Source: Bacillota bacterium (GTDB taxonomy: Bacteria; Bacillota; Clostridia; Peptostreptococcales; Anaerovoracaceae). From it: a stretch of 9,582 bases of DNA. Shown in pieces: positions 1 to 5,084 of the stretch. The position numbers and the translations under genes are program-made. The stretch is from the NCBI GenBank assembly GCA_016283945.1, contig JAEENW010000116.1, forward strand, positions 1-9,582, in the 5' to 3' direction. The notes under the pieces were generated by a model, which ran no database searches, was not told where the DNA came from, and was given only the letters and a program-made list of their open reading frames with translations. Numbering within the stretch: position 1 is the first letter of the stretch; every line of letters starts with the position of its first letter.

Positions 1-409
1 CGGCAGCGAGCGCCCTGTTCAGTCCGAAAGCTCCGACGCCGAGGTTGAAGACCGAGACCAGCGCCATGAAGACCATATACCTGGTCGTGTTGTTGTTCTG
101 CCCGAAGTAGCCGTCGTGCATGATGGCGTAGACCACCTGGACGATGACACCGGCGAGTATGGGGATGAAGTGCTCAGCTATACCGAGCGCGCTCAGCCCG
201 GTCTCCGTCTCGGAGAGCACCATCATCGCGGCTTCTACGATGAGCATGGCGTAGAAGCCGTACATGTAGGCAGTGCCGCGGACAGCCTTCTGCCTCTCGT
301 CGTAATCGGTGCGCACGCGCCCGTCGCTGTTCAGGGCCTTGAACGCGATGTAGACAATGATCAGTCCGATCACTATTCCTATGCCGAGTCCGAATGCTTT
401 ACCAGTCAT
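1..409 (-). CDS. Small polytopic membrane protein with YDERQ motif (3' end beyond window)
   Basis: Reading the minus strand from ATG at 409 gives 136 residues with no stop before the window edge, so the C-terminus is missing. Four hydrophobic segments are visible (about residues 4-24, 49-66, 80-97 and 111-129), which makes this an integral membrane protein. Between the first two lies YDERQKAVRGTAYMYGF (36-52). Similar D-E-R-Q plus R-G-x-A/K-Y-x-Y-G-F loops occur, from memory, in small uncharacterised membrane proteins of Clostridia; the function is unknown. The start is well supported: an AAAAGGAG Shine-Dalgarno (419-426) lies just before ATG, and a near-consensus promoter (455-483) lies about 40 nt further upstream. 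It is therefore transcribed independently of the dockerin gene, from which a terminator separates it. The gene is real; its role cannot be stated from sequence. Confidence 0.85.
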   Translation of the reverse strand, partial: MTGKAFGLGIGIVIGLIIVYIAFKALNSDGRVRTDYDERQKAVRGTAYMYGFYAMLIVEAAMMVLSETETGLSALGIAEHFIPILAGVIVQVVYAIMHDGYFGQNNNTTRYMVFMALVSVFNLGVGAFGLNRALAA

Positions 410-454
410 TTTTGATATCTCCTTTTGGCGTGAACTTCGTCTGTTTACGATGCC

Positions 455-483
455 ATTATGGACCTGCTCTGGCAAAATGTCAA
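455..483 (-). promoter_or_regulatory. Sigma-A type promoter for the small membrane protein
   Basis: On the minus strand TTGACA (478-483) is followed by a 17-bp spacer and CATAAT (455-460). The -35 is a perfect match, the -10 has one mismatch, and the spacing is optimal. The predicted start of transcription is near 448, giving a leader of about 40 nt that contains the AAAAGGAG ribosome binding site of the gene starting at 409. This is the strongest promoter in the window and supports a bacterial origin. Confidence 0.85.
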
Positions 484-520
484 GTATATATTACATAAAG
501 TTTTATATATTTTTATTTCC
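484..520 (-). promoter_or_regulatory. AT-rich upstream element (possible UP element)
   Basis: This stretch directly upstream of the -35 hexamer is almost entirely A and T inside otherwise GC-rich DNA. On the minus strand it has A-runs and alternating TA tracts (for example AAAAATATATAAAAC). Such tracts upstream of -35 commonly bind the RNA polymerase alpha C-terminal domains. It also contains a short ATAAA-GT-TTTAT palindrome (494-505) that could be an operator half. The UP-element role is inferred from position and composition only. Confidence 0.5.
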
Positions 521-535
521 GCGCCTCTGAGGCGC
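521..535. repeat. Short perfect hairpin in the intergenic region
   Basis: GCGCCT (521-526) and AGGCGC (530-535) form a 6-bp inverted repeat around a 3-nt loop. No T-run follows it on either strand in the position needed for an intrinsic terminator. It lies between the AT-rich promoter element and the next hairpin. It may be a pausing or backup stem after the dockerin terminator, but nothing shows a function. Confidence 0.4.
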
Positions 536-543
536 ATTATAAG

Positions 544-564
544 GCCCCGCGGCGTGCGCGGGGC
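544..564. repeat. 8-bp GC-rich hairpin downstream of the dockerin terminator
   Basis: GCCCCGCG (544-551) pairs perfectly with CGCGGGGC (557-564) around a 5-nt loop. On the minus strand it lies between the intrinsic terminator of the dockerin gene and the promoter of the next gene. No T-tract follows. It could act as a second barrier to read-through or as an exonuclease block. This is inference; only the inverted repeat is seen. Confidence 0.45.
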
Positions 565-580
565 GCTTCCTCCGGCAGGG

Positions 581-610
581 AAAAAGAAGCGGGAGGCTCA
601 AGCCTCCCGC
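581..610 (-). terminator. Intrinsic terminator of the dockerin gene
   Basis: A perfect 9-bp stem (589-597 with 602-610, extendable by one pair) encloses a 4-nt loop. On the minus strand the T-rich tract TTCTTTTTC (588-580) follows directly. The stem begins about 45 nt past the dockerin stop codon. Its orientation and position fit a Rho-independent terminator that ends the dockerin transcript and insulates the downstream membrane-protein gene. Confidence 0.9.
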
Positions 611-654
611 TCCGCAGTGTCATATTATTCCGAAAGCCGCGCCCTGTACGCGGA

Positions 655-3114
655 TCACAGCTCGTCTATTATCTTCGCCACGTACCTCGCGAGCTTCGTG
701 AGGTCGGCGGCACTGATCAGTTCATCATCCGTAACGTCGGCGTTGGCTATCGCCTGCGGATCGCTGAGCTGGCTGATGTTCGACACGTGCCTCGCGAGCA
801 CCGTGAGATCGGCCGCGTCCACGGTCCCGCTGAGGTCGACGTCGCCTCTCAGGCCCTGCGGCTGCGGGGGATCGGGCGGCAGGACCTGCGACCCGATAGT
901 GAAGGGGACTGATATCTCTATCTTATTTCCCCGGTTGTAGTAGGCCGGATAATCGTACAGGCCGAGCATCACGCCCAGCGATAAGGCCGGTTCCGGGGAG
1001 AAGCCGCCGACGCTGATGCTTCCGGCGTAGCCGTTCTCGCCCTGTGAGACGAACTGATAGCTGTCGGGCGGATAGACCGTCGCCCTGTAGACGTAGGTCG
1101 CTCCGTCGACGAACTCCGTTTCCTCGGGGACATTGGGGAGCGAATCCCCATCCTTCCTGTACCAGGCCTCTCCGCTCAGGCTGTAGAGCGCTCCGCCGGG
1201 CAAGCTGCCCTTGAGCGCGGCAATGCTGTCTCCGGCCTGCGGAGTCTCGAGCGCGATCTGGATCGAGCCGTTGTAGCTGGACGCGGGGATATTGAATCTC
1301 CACAGATACCGCAGGCAGCCGTCTGTCTCGCTGTCCGGACTGGGCTTGCCGCTGTAGAGATAGCCCAGCGTCCCTGCGCTGCCGTTGACCGTGTAGCTCA
1401 CGGGCTCTCCGAAGCTCATTCCGCTGCCGGGAACACCGTCGAAGCTGTAACCGTTAGTCGGCCTTACATAGAGTTTATAGTAATATGTCTTCCCGGCGAC
1501 GAAGGGCGATGTCCACTCCTGGAGGCTGCTGTAGTCGTTGCTGCTGATGCTCCCGCCCGTGTTGACAAACCAACCCTGCGAGACTATCTCGACATTTTGC
1601 CCTCCCTTTATCGATCCTTTTACCGCTGAGGGCGAGAGACCGATCGACGGGATCCTGTTCAGAGTCACATCGACGGAATCGATGAGCCTGGGCTTCCCGT
1701 AGTCCGGATCCGGCTCGTAGACTTCGATGAAGGCGTCGCCGTCGACCGTGTGTATGAACTTGTACCCGGGCATGATGCGGTATTTATCCTCGGTCGTCAT
1801 GCCGGCGCCGGAGAGATAGCCGCTGTATGCGGACTGGTACTTTTTTCTCTCGCTCTCGGTCCCGGTCTGATCGTAGGCGAACTCCGCCCGTTCCGCGCTC
1901 AGCAGGGTAAAGTCCCTGAACTGCGCTCCGAAGGTCTGCATGTATTTCGAGTCGTAGGTGCATTTCGCCGAGGCCTTCACCGTCCCGTCAGTCGCGATCG
2001 TGAGGCGCTCCCTGACAGAACCGTTGCCGTTGAAGCCGCGGATGCCGTAGATCCTCGGACTGTAGCTCTCGGACGCGTAGGCGTCGGCACCGTTCGCGTA
2101 GACATCCAGGCTGGCGTGCTCGAGTATGTTCACATCCTTGAAGGCGTCTATGCCCACCGTCCAGCTGTACTCGTGCTGAACGGTCTGCGAAAGCACCCGC
2201 ATCGTTACGCTCGCGTCGCCGCATATGGTGATGCTGCCGGCATCGCGGCCCTCCACGCCCGTGCCGACTGCCTGACGTCCGCAGCTCTTGATCCCCGTGA
2301 GCTGATAGTCGTCCACGGTGTTAGTCAGCTCTATGAACAGACTTCCCCCGCTCGCCGAGCCGATGACGACATCGCTGTCACAGCCGGCCCGTATTCCGTA
2401 GTTCGGACTGCCCTTGCCATAGTGCCTGATGGAATTCTCTCCGATCAGCTCTATGTAAGCCGGGCCGGTCTTGGGGTAGGTGTTTCCTCCGGATACGTTG
2501 AAGCCGCCTATGTCTATCGGACCGCCGTCGTAGTTCTTCAGCGTGAGTATGCCGGTGGCGGGGTCGTACTTGACGTTGTAATTGCCCGTGCTTCCAGAGC
2601 CTCCCCCGTTGAGCATATAGAGACCGCAGGAGCTTTCGTTACCCAGCACGGCGTAGTTATATCCGGATCTGTTGTAATAGACGTAGACCTCGGACGCGGA
2701 ACCCGTGGCGCTTATGGAGCCGACGGAGAGCGTCGCCTCCTTGCTGTTTCCATTGGAATCGGTCACCCTGACGCGCAGCGAGCCCGTGTCCGACGTCGTC
2801 TTCGGGACACCGCAGACGACTCCGTCTGAGAGCACCGTGATCCATGAGGGTCCGGAGACCTTCTGGAAAGTGTACGGACCCGTGCCGCCGCTGACGTACT
2901 GCATCAGGTCGACCGGCGTGATCGGCGTAATGCGCTTGGCGCTTATGGAGGAGGCCGAGGACGGCACGCTGAAGCTCAGCGAGGCCGCGGCTTCCGCGGG
3001 GCGCGCGGAGGGCATAAGGCCCGAGGAGATGACGAGGCAGACGGCGGCGAGGGTGCAGATCAGGCGCCTTCCCGCGGCCGCAGCGCTCCTTTTGACTTGT
3101 TTTTCAGATCTCAT
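655..3114 (-). CDS. Secreted dockerin type I protein with Ig-like, beta-helix-like and duplicated beta modules
   Basis: This 819-residue protein starts with a Sec signal peptide (basic N-terminus, hydrophobic stretch 18-34, likely cleavage near the A-rich 40-44). An Ig-like/cadherin-like domain follows (about 58-132), then a repetitive beta region (about 175-410, with turns such as YDPATGILTLKNYDGG) resembling the Cthe_2159-type carbohydrate-binding beta-helix proteins. Two related beta modules (about 478-575 and 614-705), a Pro-rich linker (745-754) and a C-terminal dockerin (757-815) complete it. Both dockerin calcium loops are visible: D758, D760, S762, D766, D769 and the more divergent D793, T795, D797, S801, D804. 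Dockerins dock onto cohesins of scaffold or surface proteins. No glycosidase, protease or LPXTG motif is seen, so a binding or structural role is inferred. The start is supported by GGGAG (3122-3126) and an extended -10 promoter upstream. Confidence 0.88.
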   Translation of the reverse strand: MRSEKQVKRSAAAAGRRLICTLAAVCLVISSGLMPSARPAEAAASLSFSVPSSASSISAKRITPITPVDLMQYVSGGTGPYTFQKVSGPSWITVLSDGVVCGVPKTTSDTGSLRVRVTDSNGNSKEATLSVGSISATGSASEVYVYYNRSGYNYAVLGNESSCGLYMLNGGGSGSTGNYNVKYDPATGILTLKNYDGGPIDIGGFNVSGGNTYPKTGPAYIELIGENSIRHYGKGSPNYGIRAGCDSDVVIGSASGGSLFIELTNTVDDYQLTGIKSCGRQAVGTGVEGRDAGSITICGDASVTMRVLSQTVQHEYSWTVGIDAFKDVNILEHASLDVYANGADAYASESYSPRIYGIRGFNGNGSVRERLTIATDGTVKASAKCTYDSKYMQTFGAQFRDFTLLSAERAEFAYDQTGTESERKKYQSAYSGYLSGAGMTTEDKYRIMPGYKFIHTVDGDAFIEVYEPDPDYGKPRLIDSVDVTLNRIPSIGLSPSAVKGSIKGGQNVEIVSQGWFVNTGGSISSNDYSSLQEWTSPFVAGKTYYYKLYVRPTNGYSFDGVPGSGMSFGEPVSYTVNGSAGTLGYLYSGKPSPDSETDGCLRYLWRFNIPASSYNGSIQIALETPQAGDSIAALKGSLPGGALYSLSGEAWYRKDGDSLPNVPEETEFVDGATYVYRATVYPPDSYQFVSQGENGYAGSISVGGFSPEPALSLGVMLGLYDYPAYYNRGNKIEISVPFTIGSQVLPPDPPQPQGLRGDVDLSGTVDAADLTVLARHVSNISQLSDPQAIANADVTDDELISAADLTKLARYVAKIIDEL
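1000..1677 (-). repeat. Internal duplication: two related beta modules in the dockerin protein
   Basis: Residues about 478-575 and 614-705 align by eye. Both contain K-G-S-[IL]-x-G-G (499-505 and 635-641), then a W-[FY] pair (515 and 651), F-V-x-G-x-T-Y-x-Y (538-546 and 668-676), V-x-P, and a Y-x-F end. The copies have diverged at DNA level, so the duplication is old. A linker of about 38 residues separates them. The function of the module is unknown; a beta-sandwich binding domain is the simplest reading. Confidence 0.65.
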
Positions 3115-3148
3115 GGCAGTTCTCCCGCAATTCAGCAGATCAATTAGG

Positions 3149-3166
3149 AAAACAGGATCCCCCTGT
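3149..3166 (-). other. Small hairpin at the predicted 5' end of the dockerin mRNA
   Basis: On the minus strand ACAGG and CCTGT (3152-3156 with 3162-3166) form a 5-bp stem with a 5-nt loop, followed by TTT and then CC. It may be a weak terminator for the glycosyltransferase-ybaK unit. Because the predicted start of dockerin transcription is near 3165, it may instead be a 5'-terminal stem that stabilises that mRNA. The stem is short, so either role is tentative. Confidence 0.35.
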
Positions 3167-3171
3167 CTGGC

Positions 3172-3180
3172 ATTATATCA
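3172..3180 (-). promoter_or_regulatory. Extended -10 promoter of the dockerin gene
   Basis: The minus strand shows TG-A-TATAAT, a perfect extended -10 element, immediately after the ybaK stop codon. No good -35 is found at 16-18 bp spacing; the region upstream is ybaK coding sequence. Extended -10 promoters often do without a -35. The predicted start near 3165 gives a leader of about 50 nt with a GGGAG ribosome binding site. Confidence 0.65.
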
Positions 3181-3192
3181 CAGCCGGAGGCG

Positions 3193-3663
3193 CTACGCGG
3201 TCAGATCCGCGATGCCGAAGCCTATGAGCCCCTGCAGATCGCCCGGCTTCATCTCGACCTGGTAGCCGATCTTGCCCGCGGAGAACATGATGGTCTCCTG
3301 CAGCAGGCAGCTCTCGTCGACGAAGGTCCTGAAGGGCTTCTTCATGCCTATGGGCGAGCAGCCCCCGTGCACGTAGCCGGTGAGGGGCAGGAGCTCCTTT
3401 GACTTTATCATCTCGATGCTCTTCTCGCCCGCGGCCTTCGCGGCCTTCTTGAGGTCGAGCTCGCAGGCGACGGGGATCACGAAGACGTAGTGCTGCTTCG
3501 AGGCGCCGACCGTGACCAGGGTCTTGAAGACCATGGCCGGGTCCTTGCCCAGCAGCTCCGCGACCTCGGTCCCGCTGATCGCGGTGCCGTCGCCGTAGCT
3601 GTATTCTCTGTGCTCTATCTTCGCCTTGTCGAGAAGGCGCATGACGTTTGTCTTGAATGCCAT
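3193..3663 (-). CDS. ybaK: YbaK/EbsC family Cys-tRNA(Pro) deacylase
   Basis: This 156-residue protein has the full length and key motifs of the YbaK/EbsC family. Members hydrolyse Cys-tRNA(Pro) mischarged by prolyl-tRNA synthetase, acting in trans in the cytosol as a translation quality-control step. Visible features are VFKTLV with the conserved lysine K47, the family signature GYVHGGCSPIGMKK (96-109), and the SAGKIGYQVEM segment (128-138) that lines the substrate pocket. The start is supported by GAGGTGA (3667-3673) just before ATG. It begins 16 nt after the stop of the glycosyltransferase, so the two are probably co-transcribed. The link looks like simple operon economy; no functional connection with glycosyl transfer is known to me. 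Nothing appears missing or truncated. Confidence 0.93.
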   Translation of the reverse strand: MAFKTNVMRLLDKAKIEHREYSYGDGTAISGTEVAELLGKDPAMVFKTLVTVGASKQHYVFVIPVACELDLKKAAKAAGEKSIEMIKSKELLPLTGYVHGGCSPIGMKKPFRTFVDESCLLQETIMFSAGKIGYQVEMKPGDLQGLIGFGIADLTA

Positions 3664-3679
3664 ATCTCACCTCGATGCT

Positions 3680-5008
3680 CTATCTGAATATATCGAGCAC
3701 GTTGCTGCGCACGCTGCGCCGGACGTTCTCGAACCAGTTCTGAAGGCTCATCTGCTCGCTTATCGCGCGGGCGTTGAGGCCGATCATCGCCTCGCTCAGG
3801 GTGCTGTACTCCTTCGGGGCGCCGCTCCTGTAGTTCTCGAGCACGACGCCGTAGCGCTCGTAGGCGGCCTTCACGGAGTCCTCCCATGAGAGGTAGAGGC
3901 TGCTCTGGGCGCGCTCTCCCGCGGCCCTCATGCGCGCGGTATCGCCAGCGAGCTCCGCGAGCTTAGAGTACATGGAGAGCGAGTTCTCCTCTATCAGGAA
4001 GCTGTCTTCGCCGTCGGTCGAGTCCTCCGCGGCGCAGCTTCCGGCGACCAGTATAGAGGCGAGCCCGCAGGCCGCCGCCTCGCGCACCACGAGGCCGTTG
4101 GTGTCGAAGGTCGAGGGGAAGAGGAACAGGTCTGCCCTGCAGTACCAGGCCCTGATCTCCTCGCGGTCCGTGGTCGGCGGGAGGAAGATGAGCTTGTCGA
4201 GGCCGAGGCTTGCCGCGTACTCGACTATCTCGTCGCGGTCTATGCCTCCGCCTATGAAGACCATGCGGAAGTCCCTGCCGGTCTCGGCGAGCATCCTGAG
4301 CGCGTCTATGGTGATCCTTATCCCCTTGTACCACATCATGCGGCCGACGTAGAGGAATACAGGGACGCCTTCGGGTACGGACGCTCCCGCGGCCTTCAGC
4401 GCCGCGGACGTGAGCTCTCTCACCCGCGCCTCGGGGAGCCTACCCCTGGGGAAGTCGACGCCGTTGGGCATGACTATATAGTCGCCCTCGTAGCCGATCT
4501 TTCTGAGGTTGTCCCCCGCGCCGCGGCTGACCGTCCAGACCTCGTCGCAGGCGGAGATGTTGTCCGCGAGCACCCTGACGGCGCCCTCCTGCAGTATGTG
4601 CAGGCGTATGGCCTTCTCGATGTCGATGTCAAACTTGGTGTGATAGGTCATCACGACCGGCTTGTCTATGACGTCGCGGAGAGAGCGCGCGAGCATGGTC
4701 GCGCTGACCGGGCAGTGGCTGTGTATGAGGTCGAAGCCTCTGCCCGCGAGTCCGGATATGGTGTCGGGTCCAAAGGGTATGCCCGCGCGGTAGCCCACGA
4801 GCGCGGTGGTGTCTATGCTCGGATAGCGCACGACGTCGAAGCCGTAGCCGGAGTCGTCCGCGTCGGGATAGTAGGGGGTCGCGACCGTCGCGCTCCCGAG
4901 CCCGCCGTTGATGACGCGGGCGTAGTTGACGACCGCGTTGGCGACCCCGTCTATGCGGGGCGGGAAGGAATCGTTGATGAGGCAGATGTTGAGCTTTTGA
5001 GTTTCCAT
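3680..5008 (-). CDS. GT4-family (GT-B fold) glycosyltransferase, possible glycolipid or surface-glycan enzyme
   Basis: This 442-residue enzyme has the two-domain layout of GT4 retaining glycosyltransferases. The N-terminal acceptor domain opens with NICLINDSFPPRIDGVANAV (7-26) and contains HSHCP (96-100) and TYHTKFD (121-127). The C-terminal nucleotide-sugar domain contains PNGVD (181-185), VGRMMWYKG (221-229; R223 and K228 are the usual phosphate-binding residues) and FDTNGLVVREA (301-311). The last fits the E-x7-E motif except that the first acid is D302 rather than Glu. No membrane helix is seen, but the C-terminal 20 residues are basic and amphipathic, suggesting membrane contact. Related enzymes make glucosyl-diacylglycerol or transfer mannose or glucose to lipids; the exact donor and acceptor cannot be told. 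The open frame extends further upstream, but that part overlaps the permease and contains no sensible start. ATG at 5008 directly precedes the conserved N-terminus. Confidence 0.88.
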   Translation of the reverse strand: METQKLNICLINDSFPPRIDGVANAVVNYARVINGGLGSATVATPYYPDADDSGYGFDVVRYPSIDTTALVGYRAGIPFGPDTISGLAGRGFDLIHSHCPVSATMLARSLRDVIDKPVVMTYHTKFDIDIEKAIRLHILQEGAVRVLADNISACDEVWTVSRGAGDNLRKIGYEGDYIVMPNGVDFPRGRLPEARVRELTSAALKAAGASVPEGVPVFLYVGRMMWYKGIRITIDALRMLAETGRDFRMVFIGGGIDRDEIVEYAASLGLDKLIFLPPTTDREEIRAWYCRADLFLFPSTFDTNGLVVREAAACGLASILVAGSCAAEDSTDGEDSFLIEENSLSMYSKLAELAGDTARMRAAGERAQSSLYLSWEDSVKAAYERYGVVLENYRSGAPKEYSTLSEAMIGLNARAISEQMSLQNWFENVRRSVRSNVLDIFR

Positions 5009-5017
5009 AGTAAGTTC

Positions 5018-5026
5018 ATGATAACA
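5018..5026 (-). promoter_or_regulatory. Extended -10 element predicting a leaderless glycosyltransferase mRNA
   Basis: On the minus strand TG-T-TATCAT (5026-5018) ends 9 nt before the ATG at 5008. With initiation 6-8 nt past the -10, the transcript would begin only 1-3 nt before the start codon. Consistent with this, no Shine-Dalgarno sequence exists in the 20 nt before the ATG. No convincing -35 is present. The surrounding intergenic DNA is very GC-rich, so this AT patch stands out. Confidence 0.5.
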
Positions 5027-5065
5027 CGGACGGCCCGCGAGCGCCAGCGCGGAGGCCGGGAACGG

Positions 5066-5084
5066 AGGGGAGGCCGCGGCCCCT
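5066..5084 (-). other. GC-rich hairpin overlapping the permease stop codon
   Basis: AGGGG (5066-5070) and CCCCT (5080-5084) pair around a GC-rich 9-nt loop that itself contains the palindrome GGCCGCGGCC (5072-5081), so alternative folds compete. The hairpin overlaps the permease TAG (5083-5085). No T-tract follows on the minus strand, so it is not a classical intrinsic terminator. It could reduce read-through into the glycosyltransferase or protect the 3' end. This is the only structured element in the 74-nt gap. Confidence 0.35.

Noticed and set aside
484..520. AT tract as an archaeal TATA box
   Set aside because: It lies too far from the start codon for archaeal spacing, and the adjacent TTGACA-17-CATAAT promoter, intrinsic terminator and protein families point to a bacterium.
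536..541. TATAAT on the minus strand as a second promoter
   Set aside because: No -35 or extended TG is present at the right distance, and it lies between two hairpins; probably chance.
655..846. Dockerin as proof of a cellulosome
   Set aside because: The window has no cohesin, scaffoldin or glycoside hydrolase, and dockerins also occur in non-cellulosomal surface proteins.
458..940. Open frame of 160 codons on the plus strand
   Set aside because: It crosses the promoter, three hairpins and the terminator and then runs antisense to the dockerin domain; no family features.
1750..2829. Open frame of 359 codons on the plus strand
   Set aside because: It lies fully opposite the dockerin gene, has no ribosome binding site or recognisable domain, and its composition is what the GC-biased third positions of the real gene produce on the other strand.
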